Shown: positions 1 through 11,862 of the stretch, piece after piece
Layout: the number at the start of each line of letters is the position of its first letter
Numbering within the stretch: position 1 is the first letter of the stretch
Assembly: GCA_963765105.1 (NCBI GenBank)
Contig: CAVXUW010000001.1
Span: forward strand, 1 to 64,000
Source of the DNA: CALMEC01 sp963765105
GTDB lineage: Bacteria > Actinomycetota > Thermoleophilia > Miltoncostaeales > Miltoncostaeaceae
Reading direction: 5' to 3'
Length of the DNA: 64,000 bases
Translations under genes and position numbers: made by a program
The notes under the pieces: model-generated
Database searches by the model: none
What the model was told of the DNA's origin: nothing
What the model saw: the letters and a program-made list of their open reading frames with translations, nothing else

Positions 1-2799
<2,799 letters not shown>

Positions 2800-2800
<1 letters not shown>

Positions 2801-3402
2801 TAAGGGGTTTCCTCCTGATTTGATGATGCTGATGCGGGAGTGGCGAGCCCTCCGGTGAGCGCCCGCAGGCGTCGTCCGGGGACGGGTTGTGGGTCGGTCA
2901 TTGTATCGAACATCTGTTCGTCGAGCGAGGCCTGTCCACGTGTCAACGCGGGGGCACTTTCCAGTCGCTTGAGCTCGTCTTCGAACTCTTCGACGTCGGA
3001 GAATTGGCGGTACACCGACGCGAAACGCACGTAGGCGACCTGGTCGATGTCTTTGAGTCGGCGCAGGGCAAAGTCACCGATCAGGTTGCTGGACGCCTCC
3101 TGACGCAACCGGTTGCGCAGCTCCGACTCAATGTCACGCACCGCCATCTCGAGCAGTTGCGTTGAGACCTGCCGTTTGTGGCATGCCCGTTGAAGACCGG
3201 ACAGCAACTTCTGCCGGTCGAACGGCTCGCGCTCACCGGACGCCTTGATCACGACGAGCGGCATCTCCTCGAAACGCTCGTATGTGGTGAACCGTCGGGC
3301 GCAGGAACCGCATTCACGGCGCCGGCGGATGGCGTCTTTGGCGTCAGAGACGCGGGACTCGACCACACGGTGGTCGGGGTGTTCGCAGAAAGGGCAGATC
3401 AC
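2800..3402 (-). CDS. nrdR: Transcriptional repressor NrdR
   Basis: Zinc-ribbon/ATP-cone repressor of ribonucleotide reductase genes, about 200 aa. The N-terminus VICPFCEHPDHRVVESR plus a second Cys pair (ECGSCARRF) forms the zinc ribbon; an ATP-cone follows from about residue 45 (VVIKASGEREPFDRQKLLSGL). The frame stays open to 3498, but the family begins directly at the CPFC motif, so I take the GTG at 3402. Its C-terminus is about 40 residues longer than the usual 150-160. It precedes nrdJ with a one-base overlap, so regulator and target are one transcript. I saw no convincing NrdR box upstream. Confidence 0.93.
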
Positions 3403-3556
3403 GGGTCGGTACGCTATCCCTGGGGTCGGACGAATGTCACGCACACCACATTCAGCGCGCGGAGGAGTGATCCTGCACGGTAAACCCCAACCGCGCAACC
3501 CGCCCTAAAATCGTTCCCCCCGCAATTGGGGAGCTATTTCTTTCGGGCGTTTCCGC
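3403..3556 (-). promoter_or_regulatory. Leader/promoter region of nrdR-nrdJ
   Basis: A 154-bp gap between the lepB stop and the nrdR start, expected to hold the nrdR-nrdJ promoter. It contains a short hairpin around 3523-3536 (CCCC, AATTGC loop on the minus strand, GGGG) that could end lepB transcription weakly. I could not pick out a -10/-35 pair or the paired 16-bp NrdR boxes seen in many bacteria. Confidence 0.3.
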
Positions 3557-4108
3557 TCACTTGAGGAACTTGACGTTCCGCAGCGGCCAGTAGGTCACCT
3601 CGGCCTGTCCGATGACGTTGTCGATCGGCACAAACGGGTCGCTCCACTGCTTTGAATCGCACGAGTTGCCGCGATTGTCGCCGAGCACAAAGATGGAGCC
3701 CGGCGGCACCGTGTAACGCGGGAGGGACGGGGCGGGGTTGGGCCGTGCCGCCTCGACGTCGAAGATCTCGCCGTTGATACGCACGGTCCGTTCACCCACG
3801 ATGGTCTCGACCGTATCTCCGGGAAGTCCGATCACCCGCTTGACGAACGGCACGTCGGGGCTGGTGGCCGTACAGGTCTCCCGGGCCGCTGCCGTGGCGT
3901 TGAACACGACGATGTCGCCGCGTTCGATGTCGCGGAAGCGGTAGATGATTCGGTTGGCGATGACCCGGTCACCTTCTTTGATGGTGGGAATCATCGACCC
4001 CGTGGGGATTTGGTACGGCTTGGCCACGGCGGCCTGAATGAGAAACGCCAGGGAGATCGCCACTGCGACGGGCAGGACGATGTCCTTCATGAGGCGACGA
4101 AGGATCAT
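3557..4108 (-). CDS. lepB: Signal peptidase I
   Basis: Membrane-bound serine protease (S26A) that removes Sec signal peptides, 183 aa. One N-terminal transmembrane helix (residues 10-29) precedes the catalytic box: Ser38 in PTGSMIPTI and the general-base Lys90 in VKRVIGLPGD. The later signature GDNRGNSCDSKQWS is near residue 143. Length is normal for the actinobacterial form. Its ATG overlaps the stop of the upstream small membrane-anchored protein by ATGA, so the two are co-translated. Confidence 0.93.
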   Translation of the reverse strand: MILRRLMKDIVLPVAVAISLAFLIQAAVAKPYQIPTGSMIPTIKEGDRVIANRIIYRFRDIERGDIVVFNATAAARETCTATSPDVPFVKRVIGLPGDTVETIVGERTVRINGEIFDVEAARPNPAPSLPRYTVPPGSIFVLGDNRGNSCDSKQWSDPFVPIDNVIGQAEVTYWPLRNVKFLK

Positions 4109-4509
4109 TCCGGTGCCGCGTCATCGTCGTCGCGGCGACGTCGCGCCGCCAGGATGGCGCCGACCAGAAGCAGCACTGCCGCCGGAATTCCGATGAGCGC
4201 GCCCGCGCCGATGCCGGAGTCGTCGGACTCAGGTGCCGGGGATGGGCAAGGCCGCTCCGCGGTGCCCACCAACGCCGGATTCGCCAGTGCGGCGTCGATC
4301 GTTTCGAGCTCTTCACCGTAGGCAACCGGTTCGAGGGACTTTTGCGCCGTGTCGTAGTCGGCGCGGCTGTGGCAGCTGTCGATGGCGCCGTTGTCCTTCA
4401 CGTCGTTGATAACGTCCTCGGGGCTCGCAACCGCAGCCGCGGTGAACACGCCGAATAGGGCGAGCGTGAGAAGGCATGCGAAACGGCGACGTAACACGGC
4501 AACCACCAC
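4105..4509 (-). CDS. Small secreted, C-terminally membrane-anchored protein of unknown function
   Basis: A 134-aa protein with an N-terminal signal peptide (positive MVVAVLRRR, then hydrophobic to about residue 28), a short extracytoplasmic part with two cysteines (SCHSR, RPCPS), and a C-terminal hydrophobic helix (GIGAGALIGIPAAVLLLVGAIL) followed by RRRR and an acidic tail. This layout predicts a protein held outside by a C-terminal anchor. The mature start SPEDVINDVKDNGAID resembles TPQDVVDAWVSGDVQ in the protein at 58735-59184. Function unknown. It is coupled to lepB by ATGA. Confidence 0.75.
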   Translation of the reverse strand: MVVAVLRRRFACLLTLALFGVFTAAAVASPEDVINDVKDNGAIDSCHSRADYDTAQKSLEPVAYGEELETIDAALANPALVGTAERPCPSPAPESDDSGIGAGALIGIPAAVLLLVGAILAARRRRDDDDAAPE

Positions 4510-4510
4510 G

Positions 4511-6421
4511 GTGACAGAGGGAACGGACGGCGAGCGCGGGAGCGACGCTGATCGTATCGATGTCTCGTTAAGCCCTCAAGGCGACAGGGTCACCCACTAC
4601 CTGGGCTTCATGGCCTTGGTGGGCTGGTCGGCACTGGCACTTGCCGGTGGCGGAGTTGACCTCGGAAGCCTCGACGGCGGGTGGGGGCAGACCAGTTTCA
4701 TGGCCGCGTTGATCGGCGGGCCGGTGCTCGCCGTGGTCTGCCTCATTCGCATCCGAAAGGTCGCATGGTCGCGTGCCACGTCCGTAACGATCGGCGCTTT
4801 CGCCGCGCTGGCGGCATGGTCGGCGGTGTCGATCGCGTGGGCGAGCCGCCCCGATCTGGCGTGGCTCTCGGCCAACCGCACCGCCCTTGCGCTTGCTGCG
4901 GTCGTCGTCGGTGTCGCGTGGGGCGCATCACAGACGGCACCAGCACGGTCGTTGGCGGTGGGCGTGAGCCTCGCGGCGTTGCCCGTGCTTGTGTGGTCGC
5001 TCGCCGGGCGGGTGGTGCCCGACCTTGCGGCGCCACTCGTCGACACCCCGCGCCTCACCGCACCCATCGGCCATGCCAACGGTTTGGCCGTGGTTGCGGC
5101 CATGGCCCTCCCAGGGGCCCTCGTGTGGGCCGGAGACATCCGACGACGTCGCGACCTGTCCGTTGTGATCGCGGCAGTGCCGCTGCTGGTGATCGTCCTG
5201 ACCGGATCGCGAAGCGGTGCCATCGCCACGCTCGTAACGATTGGCGTGGCCCTGTGGCTTTTGCCCGACCGGCCGCGCATGCTGGCGACCCTCGGCGCCG
5301 CCGCCGCCGGGATCGTTTCGGCGGCGTGGCTTGCGCTCACCGCGGACGGCCTGAGCGGTGGGAACATCCTTCCCGTGCCGGGTCAGCGACGTGGCATCGG
5401 CCTGGTGCTCGGAGGCCTGATCGCCGCCGGAATCATCGCGGCGATTGTTCTTCGGCCCGCGCTGGTGCCCGTCGCGAGACGGGTGAGCAGCATGCTTACT
5501 CGCCCCGTCGCAGCTGTGGCGGTCGCCGTCGTCGTCGTCGGCGCCGCGGTGGTGGTGTGGGCTGGTCGGGGCGTCACGGCAAACGACGGCGCCACCCGTG
5601 TCTTCAGCGCCGATTCCAACAACCGCTCCGCCTGGTGGGGGCAGGCGTGGCGCGGTTTCCTCGACGCGCCCCTGGCCGGAAACGGCGCCGGCAGCTTTCC
5701 GGTGACGCACCTGACCGAGCGAACCGCCGACGTGCCCAGCCTCCAAGTCCGCCAACCGCATCAACTGGTGTTGGAGCTCCTCACGGAGATCGGCATCGTC
5801 GGCCTGGTGCTTGCACTCGTGGCGCTGGGCGGTGTCGTCGTCGCCGCGCACACGGGGCGCCGCGCCGTCGGGCCGGCCGTGTGCCTCCTGATGCCGTTTC
5901 TCGTGACCGCTCAACTCGACTGGACCTGGGCTATCCCCGCCGCAACCCTGCCCGCCATGGCCGCCGCGGGAGTAATCGTCGCTCATGGCGCCCGGGGCCG
6001 GTCGATCAGATGGGCATCATGGGGACGCCTGGGTACTGCCAGCGCCTGCGCCCTCGTCGTTGCGGGCGGTGGTGTCGCCGCGTGGGCCGCGAAGTCGGCG
6101 GCGTGGGATGCGCGCCTGCTGCGGCAGGATTTCGACCTCACGGCCGCGCTTGCCCGGGCAGAGCGCGCCACCGACCTCAACCCACTTGCCATTCATGGCC
6201 TCATGATCGAGGCCCTGGTGCGCGAGGCCGTTGACGACATCCCCGGGGCTCAGGCCGCCGCACGACGGGCCACCACCCGTCACCCCGATAACCCCACCCC
6301 ATGGGAGTGCGTCGCGGCGCTCACGAGCGGTCCCGAGAAGTCCGCCGCCCAGGAGCAGCTGTCCCAGCTGGATCCGGCGCGAAACCCCAACCGACCGTTT
6401 GCCTGCATCGCGACCCGCTAG
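4511..6421 (+). CDS. O-antigen ligase/polymerase-like membrane protein with C-terminal TPR-like tail
   Basis: Polytopic membrane protein of the Wzy/WaaL (O-antigen ligase) type, about 636 aa. Around ten hydrophobic segments run from residue ~30 to ~560, with a periplasmic loop containing NNRSAWWGQAWRGFLDAPLAGNGAGSF and then HQLVLELLTEIGIVGL, the conserved ligase-family region. The last ~90 residues form helical repeats (RAERATDLNPLAIHGLMIEALVRE), as in many Wzy proteins with TPR tails. The start is uncertain: GTG 4511 gives a short soluble N-terminus, whereas ATG 4610 starts at the first helix and would leave 100 bp for divergent promoters. Probably acts in polysaccharide polymerisation or ligation, matching the locus from 26 kb on. 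Confidence 0.75.
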   Translation: MTEGTDGERGSDADRIDVSLSPQGDRVTHYLGFMALVGWSALALAGGGVDLGSLDGGWGQTSFMAALIGGPVLAVVCLIRIRKVAWSRATSVTIGAFAALAAWSAVSIAWASRPDLAWLSANRTALALAAVVVGVAWGASQTAPARSLAVGVSLAALPVLVWSLAGRVVPDLAAPLVDTPRLTAPIGHANGLAVVAAMALPGALVWAGDIRRRRDLSVVIAAVPLLVIVLTGSRSGAIATLVTIGVALWLLPDRPRMLATLGAAAAGIVSAAWLALTADGLSGGNILPVPGQRRGIGLVLGGLIAAGIIAAIVLRPALVPVARRVSSMLTRPVAAVAVAVVVVGAAVVVWAGRGVTANDGATRVFSADSNNRSAWWGQAWRGFLDAPLAGNGAGSFPVTHLTERTADVPSLQVRQPHQLVLELLTEIGIVGLVLALVALGGVVVAAHTGRRAVGPAVCLLMPFLVTAQLDWTWAIPAATLPAMAAAGVIVAHGARGRSIRWASWGRLGTASACALVVAGGGVAAWAAKSAAWDARLLRQDFDLTAALARAERATDLNPLAIHGLMIEALVREAVDDIPGAQAAARRATTRHPDNPTPWECVAALTSGPEKSAAQEQLSQLDPARNPNRPFACIATR

Positions 6422-6485
6422 CGGTCGCCTCCGTTTGAGTGGGAACGCGCCGCGGAAAGCGTGGGGGCGCCGAGTAGTGCTCCGC

Positions 6486-7370
6486 TCACCTGGTCTTTGC
6501 ACCGCGAGGCATAATGCGCTCGCCGAGTCCGTGCGGGACGACAGACGCGTGGAACGCGTAGAGCGATTCGTCGTAGCGCGGGTGCCCGTGTGACGCCGAC
6601 ATCCCACCATCGACGACCAAAGTGTGACCAGTGACGTAACTCGACGCGTCCGACGCCAGAAACAGGAGCGGTCCGACGAGTTCATCGGGATCGCCCACCC
6701 GGCCGGTTGGCTGCTGGCTCAGTATCCGATCGCCGTACACGGGCGCATCGATGTAGGGGCTGGCCATCTCGCTGGGAAACCAGCCCGGCGCCAGGGCATT
6801 GACACGAACGCCCCGATCGGCCCAGGACACGGCAAGGTTGCGGCACAGATTGATGACCCCCGCCTTAGTCGCCTGATACGCGGGCGGGAAGCACTGCTGA
6901 CCCCGCAGCCCCGCCACCGACGACACGGCAATGATCGATCCGGAACCGGCCGCCAGCATGCGGGCGCCGGCCTCGCGCAGGCAATACCAAACGCCCAGAA
7001 GATTCACCTGCACCGTCTGCTCGAAAAGTTCGTGCGGCAAGCGTTCCGGCATCGGACCGCCGTCGGCAGCAGTGCCGGCGTTCGCCACCAGCACGTCGAG
7101 CCCCCCGTAATGCTCCGCAACCGTGAAGATGGCGTCACCGACCTGGACGGCGTCGGTCACGTCGCACGGCACGACGAGGCAGTCTCCACCGTCAGTGCGT
7201 ATCCGCTCGGCAACGGCTTCGAGTCTGTCGGCGCGCCGCGCGGTGATCGCGACTCTCGCCCCCGCCGCAGCGAGGGCTTCCGCAAACCGCTCACCCAACC
7301 CGGATGACGCTCCCGTCACCATCGCGACACGCCCGTCGAGGCGCAGGGTGGGAAGGGCGTCGGGGCTCAT
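6486..7370 (-). CDS. SDR-family NAD(P)-dependent oxidoreductase
   Basis: Short-chain dehydrogenase/reductase, 294 aa. Nucleotide-binding TGASSGLG at residues 19-26, NAG at 97-99, catalytic Ser150/151, Tyr165 and Lys169 (YQATK), and the C-terminal TGHTLVVDGG. The substrate cannot be told from sequence. There is a ~35-residue extension after VDGG (SHGHPRYDESLYAFH...). Last gene of a minus-strand group with a SnoaL-like protein and a 76-aa unknown, next to a LAL regulator; a small catabolic or modifying pathway is likely. Confidence 0.88.
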   Translation of the reverse strand: MSPDALPTLRLDGRVAMVTGASSGLGERFAEALAAAGARVAITARRADRLEAVAERIRTDGGDCLVVPCDVTDAVQVGDAIFTVAEHYGGLDVLVANAGTAADGGPMPERLPHELFEQTVQVNLLGVWYCLREAGARMLAAGSGSIIAVSSVAGLRGQQCFPPAYQATKAGVINLCRNLAVSWADRGVRVNALAPGWFPSEMASPYIDAPVYGDRILSQQPTGRVGDPDELVGPLLFLASDASSYVTGHTLVVDGGMSASHGHPRYDESLYAFHASVVPHGLGERIMPRGAKTR

Positions 7371-7402
7371 GGTCTCGCCATCTCCTGTGTCGTGCGATCG
7401 AA

Positions 7403-7807
7403 TTAACCGAACGAGCCCAACATCCCCGCCGCCGCCATCAGCGTCGCCGTGTCCCAGTAGACGCGCTCCTCACGGATGCGACCGCCCTCGACGATCACGA
7501 CGCTCACCCCGCGCAACTCTCCCGCCTTCCCGGTGGCCGGGAGCGGGCCAAACGGGGCACTCGACGTCCCCCGGAAGGTCCACTCCAGCACCTCACGATC
7601 GGCTTCAGCGGTGCGCGACCTGACCTCCAGCTCACAATCCGGCCACGCCGAGATGATCTCGCCGACGCCGGCGGCGATGGCCTCGCGCCCTTCCAGGCGC
7701 CGATGCGTGAAAGCGACCTCGTCGCGAACACCGTCATCCGTGTAGAGAGCCGCGATCTGCGCGGGATCCCGAGCGTCCCATGCGGTTGCGATTTCGTCAA
7801 TGAGCAT
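7403..7807 (-). CDS. SnoaL-like (NTF2-fold) protein
   Basis: A 134-aa protein of the SnoaL/NTF2-like fold: LIDEIATAWDARDPAQIAALYTDDG at the N-terminus, EGREAIAAGV, then a strand-rich C-terminus (EWTFRGTSSAPFGPLPATGKAGELRGVSV) and VYWDTATLMAAAGML. Family members are small cyclases, isomerases or binding proteins; the substrate is unknown. An ATG at 7825 is in frame, but GGAGGGG lies 5 bases before the ATG at 7807, so I use that start. Its start overlaps the end of the upstream small gene. Confidence 0.8.
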   Translation of the reverse strand: MLIDEIATAWDARDPAQIAALYTDDGVRDEVAFTHRRLEGREAIAAGVGEIISAWPDCELEVRSRTAEADREVLEWTFRGTSSAPFGPLPATGKAGELRGVSVVIVEGGRIREERVYWDTATLMAAAGMLGSFG

Positions 7808-8027
7808 CGTGGCCCCCTCCGGCATTCGCTGTTGGGACAGCGCGGATCTGTGCGGGCTCGGAGTCCGTCAACCTGACGGCGACACCCGCGAAGAAGCGTT
7901 CACGGGCGGCGCAATACGCTGCCCAACCAGGAACCAGGGGATCATCCGGGTCGAGTGGGCGCAGGTCATCCCGACGGAACGAGACCACCTTATGGGTAGG
8001 GGGGTCGCTCAATCCGTTCACTGTCAT
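7797..8027 (-). CDS. Small unknown protein, first gene of SDR/SnoaL operon
   Basis: A 76-aa protein not recognised as any family. It has a conserved-looking core (KVVSFRRDDLRPLDPDDPLVPGWAAYCAARERFFAG) and no signal peptide. The start at 8027 is supported by GAGAGGGGA placed 3-4 bases upstream; the frame also opens at 8054. It overlaps the next gene by 11 bases, so it is very probably translated with it. Confidence 0.6.
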   Translation of the reverse strand: MTVNGLSDPPTHKVVSFRRDDLRPLDPDDPLVPGWAAYCAARERFFAGVAVRLTDSEPAQIRAVPTANAGGGHDAH

Positions 8028-8218
8028 GACTTCCCCTCTCGTGGTCAGTCGCAACGCGGTGCGTCAAAACCGAGGGGGTTTCATCGACGCACGTCGAGAC
8101 ACGACCACGCTAGGACGTCCCGCGAGCGTTTACATCGGGGGAATCCCCAGGGTGAATCGACAACCTGCGAAAACATGCAACCAACGGCCGCTCCCCACAC
8201 CTGTATCTCTCGTATGAA
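8028..8218. promoter_or_regulatory. Operon promoter region with a GGGGA/TCCCC palindrome
   Basis: A 191-bp gap before the small operon running left from 8027. A perfect odd palindrome GGGGA-A-TCCCC sits at 8138-8148, about 110 bp upstream of the start. The adjacent LAL regulator ends at 8219 and is a natural candidate to bind here. No clear -10/-35 pair could be assigned. Confidence 0.35.
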
Positions 8219-10984
8219 CTAAGCCGGGATCGTCGTGCCGGCGCGTGCGATGTTGTAGGCCAGCTCGGCGCGCGTTCTCACGCCCAGCTTCGCAAACACG
8301 TGCCCAAGGTGGTACTCCACCGTCTTGGGGCTGATGAACAGGGCAGTCGCCACCTCTTTGTTCGTCGCCCCTTCGGCGACCGCGAGGGCGACCCGCAGCT
8401 CCTGAGGCGTCAGTTCCCCGGTGGCCGCTTTGCCTGCGCTGCGCGGTCGGACGCCGGTCACCCGAAGCTCACGGCGTGCCCACTCGGCCCACGGCGCCGC
8501 GCCGATCGCCGCGAACGTCTCGAGCGCCGCGTTGAGCGGTTCGCGTGCATCCTTCATCCGCCGCGCCTGGCGACGCCGCTCACCGAGGCACAACAGGGTT
8601 CGCGCCCGCTCGAACGGCGTCGGAGTGTGCGCGTGAAACTCCAAAGCCTTCGCGAAATGGGCTTCGAACGCGTCGGATGGGGCGAGGAGGCCGCGACAGC
8701 GGGCGACCGCGGCATGAACCCACGGAACGCCGATGGCGTCAGCCTTCTGGTTGAGTGCCGCCAGCTGTCGTTCCGCCTCCTCGATCCGGCCCAGCCGGAT
8801 CAGCGTTTCGATCAAGTCCTGCTCGAAGGGGACGAGGAGAGGATGTGCCCGTCCGCCTGCCCAGGTGCGGCGTGCGGCGTCGCTGAGATGAATGACGGCA
8901 CGGTCGGGGTCTGGTTCACCGAGTGCGAGCAAGCCGAGCGCTGCCTCTGCGAAGATCGGCAGGCTATCGGCCTCGCTCTCACCCAAACCCTCAATCCCCG
9001 CCTCGGCGTGAGAGCAACAGTCGGCTGTCCTGCCCAGGATTGCCTCAATCCTCGCAAGTGTGCCAAGAGCCCACCCGCGCACCCCCAGCTGCCCGGTTTC
9101 CCCAGCGATGTCCGCGGCCTCGCCTGCGTCAGCGCGAGCCTCGTGGAGTCGGCCGAGACGACCGAGAACCTCGGCGCGGACGGTAAGTGGGTACGGGAGC
9201 GCCGACGGCGTGCTGCGCATTCGCGCGGCCCGGGTTGCCGTGGTCGTTCGGTCCAAAGCATCGGAGTACCGCTCCTCGAGCATCAGCCTGTGGTGGAGAG
9301 ACACACTCCAGAACCACGCAACCGGATCGCCATTTGTGGCCATACGAATGAGTTCCGCCTCGGCCTCGCCCGAGATCCGACGGGGCTCACACGTGTTCAT
9401 CAACGCTGAGGCCAGTGCGACCTCCACGAGCGCGTTGACCCCGGGCGGTGCGTCCTTCGCAAGCATGGCTGCCCGCTCGGCGAACAGGCGAGCTTCGTCA
9501 ACTTCGCCCCGCATAGTGCTCCCGAGCATCGCCTGAGTAAGGAAAGCGGCTGCTGCGTATGGATCGACGGAGACGAAACGGTCTGCCGCCGCAATGAGCA
9601 TATTGACCGCTTTCCGGCAGGAGCCTCCCCACGTCTCGACATGAGCCCGCGACGCGATTGCCCCGCCAACCTGCTGAGGGTCGGCCTCGAGCCCAATCAC
9701 GGCGTCGAGCAGGGCCGCCGCACGCGCAAAAGCACCCGCCTGCACCGCGCATTGTCCCGCCAATCCCAGTAGTCGGCCGCGGTCGACAACATGGGGGCTC
9801 AGCCGTGCTGCGGCAGAGAACGCATCGGCAGCGACCATGTAGGCGTTTCGCGCGGCGGCTCGGCCGGCTGCGTGCTCAAGCGCCGCCGCCACCGTCGGGT
9901 TGGGACCGGTGCTTGCCAGCGCCAGGTGCCATGCCCGCCGGTCGAGAATCTCGTGAGTGTCCGTCCCGTGCGCGGCCACGGCAAGCGCGCGATGTGCGGA
10001 GCGTCGCTCGGACGCGGACGCCGACTGGTAGACGGCGGCACGCACCAGTGGATGGGCAAAACGCGGACCTGAGGGATGCAGGCTCACCACCCCGGCCCGT
10101 TCGGCCTCCTCGAGATCGGCGCGCGATACGCCTTCTGCGTGCAGTGCCACATCGAGCAGTCCGCTGCCGTCATCGGCGCTGGCGATGAGCAGGGCGCGCT
10201 GAGTCACCGGCGTAAGGTCGCGCACGGAGCGGAGGAACGCCCGCTGCAGATACGCCCCGACGGGAAGCGGATCAGGAAGAGGCTCGCGGCCGGCCAACTG
10301 CGGCGGTGTGAGCGAGCGCGCCAACTCCGTGAGCGCAAGCGGGTTGCCCCGGGCGTCGGCGACCAGACGGTCGATGACGTCCGGAGCCGGCGCATTCGCC
10401 GCAGAGCGCACCAGCAACTGGCCGGCGGTAGAGCGGCAGAGTCCGTCAATGCGCAGCCGAGGGAGCGCCGTGGAGTCCGTTAGCTCGTTGGCGCCGTCAC
10501 GCACCGCGAGCACAATGCGTATGTCCTCGGCCGCGATCCGTCGCGCCACAAAGAAGATCGCCTCGAGCGACTCATGATCCAATCAATGTGCGTCATCGAC
10601 GATGCAGACGACGGGGCCGTCGTCCGCGGCCGCAGCAAGCAGCCCAAGGGTGGCCGCATACGTCGTGAAACGATCACCGGGCGACGCCGGGCCCAGGGCG
10701 AGGGCTCCCCGCAACGCATCGGCCTGCGGGGCGGGCAGGTCATCGATGTGATTGGCGATGGGGCCAAGCAGGTCCGCGAGGCCCGCGAAGGCCAGCCGCG
10801 ACTCCGCCTCCACGCCCGCCGCTTTGAGAAGACGGGCTCCATCGGCCGCCTGACGCGCGTAGGCGAGCAGCGTCGTCTTGCCGATGCCCGCCTCGCCTGA
10901 GATCAGCAGCACGCCAGTGCGGTTCTGCCCGCAGCGCTGGAGGACCTCATCGAGAACGGCTCTCTCAGCATCCCGTCCCAGCAT
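8219..10984 (-). pseudogene. LuxR-family (LAL/MalT-like) ATP-binding regulator split by an in-frame TGA
   Basis: A large ATP-dependent LuxR regulator, 921 codons from the ATG at 10984. N-terminal AAA/NB-ARC module: Walker A GEAGIGKTT near residue 29 and Walker B VVCIVDDAH near 125. The central part is alpha-helical repeats. A LuxR helix-turn-helix lies at the C-terminus (LTPQELRVALAVAEGATNKEVATALFISPKTVEYHLGHVF). Codon 134 (10585-10583) is TGA where the family has Trp (DDAHWLDHES); the same frame continues as LDHESLEAIFF. The codon differs from TGG by one base. Either a nonsense mutation, a sequencing error or readthrough; the rest of the frame is intact, so any inactivation is recent. Probably governs the operon at 6486-8027. 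Confidence 0.85.
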
Positions 10985-11127
10985 GTACGCAATCTCTTGC
11001 GAACACCGGGAAGTTGCAACTAATTCCGTCGACCGTCTTACACAGTGAACGGTTTGGGGGTCCCTTCGGGTCGAGAAGCCGCTCCCCAGCCGGATTCAGC
11101 TGCGGCACACCACGCGTTGCCGGCGAC

Positions 11128-11862
11128 CTAGCCCCGTTTCAGTCGCCGCAGGCGCAGGATGTGTGCGGCCGCCTCGCTCACGATGTCACCACTCATCTTC
11201 GACTCGCCATGGATGCGTTCGGTGAAGGTGATCGGCACCTCGGTGACGCGGAAGCCGGCGAGCAGCGCCCGGTAGGTCAACTCCACCTGAAAGACGTAGC
11301 CGGCCGCCGTGACCTCATCCAGCGGCAGCGTTTCGAGCACCACACGACGGAAGCACTTGAAACCGCCGGTGAGATCGCGCAGCGCGACGCCCAACACCCG
11401 ACGGGCGTACCAGCAGCCGCCGCGGCTGATGATGCGCCGCGCGAGGCCCCAGCGCGCCACACCACCTCCGCGCGTGTAGCGCGAGCCGAGCACGAGATCG
11501 GCGTCCTCGGCGGCCGCAATGAGGCGCGGTACGTCGGCGGGGTTGTGGGAAAAGTCGGCATCCATCTCGAGGATGAGCTCCGCACCGGCGGCGAGTGCGG
11601 TGCCAAAACCGGCCCGGTAGGCCGGGCCGATGCCCTCTTTGGCCGTGCGGCGGAGCACGGCCACGCGCGGGTCGCGCGCAGTGACCCGGTCGGCCAGGTC
11701 TGCGGTGCCGTCGGGCGAGCCGTCGTCCACGACCAGCACATGACCGTCGATGGCGTGGGCGTCGAAGACGTCGAGCAGCGCATCGAGAATCGCGGTGATG
11801 TTCTCGGCCTCCTGATAGGTGGGAAGCACCACCCACGCGGGCCGACGCTGAGGCACGCTCAC
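11128..11862 (-). CDS. Polyprenol-phosphate mannose synthase (GT2, Ppm1/DPM1-like)
   Basis: GT-A family 2 glycosyltransferase, 244 aa, that moves a sugar (typically mannose from GDP-mannose) to polyprenyl phosphate on the cytoplasmic face. Motifs: VVLPTYQEAENI (residues 11-22), VVDDGSPDGT, the metal-binding EMDADFSHNP near 99, GSRYTRGG, and RRIISRGG ... DLTGGFKCFRR. No C-terminal membrane helices, so the short soluble form. Coupled by ATGA to the upstream unknown gene. It could supply lipid-linked mannose for surface glycans. Confidence 0.9.
   Translation of the reverse strand: MSVPQRRPAWVVLPTYQEAENITAILDALLDVFDAHAIDGHVLVVDDGSPDGTADLADRVTARDPRVAVLRRTAKEGIGPAYRAGFGTALAAGAELILEMDADFSHNPADVPRLIAAAEDADLVLGSRYTRGGGVARWGLARRIISRGGCWYARRVLGVALRDLTGGFKCFRRVVLETLPLDEVTAAGYVFQVELTYRALLAGFRVTEVPITFTERIHGESKMSGDIVSEAAAHILRLRRLKRG

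Noticed and set aside
3403..3556. NrdR-box search upstream of nrdR
   Set aside because: No pair of palindromes resembling the known box was found, so no operator is claimed.
4928..5986. Minus-strand open frame of 352 codons opposite the O-antigen-ligase-like gene
   Set aside because: Composition (Arg/Asp/His/Gly-rich, no motifs) is that of a shadow of the membrane protein on the other strand.
10583..10585. General recoding of UGA as tryptophan
   Set aside because: Several intact genes here (for example nuoA, nuoB and many ATGA overlaps) use TGA as the true stop, so a changed genetic code does not fit; the single TGA is a local event.
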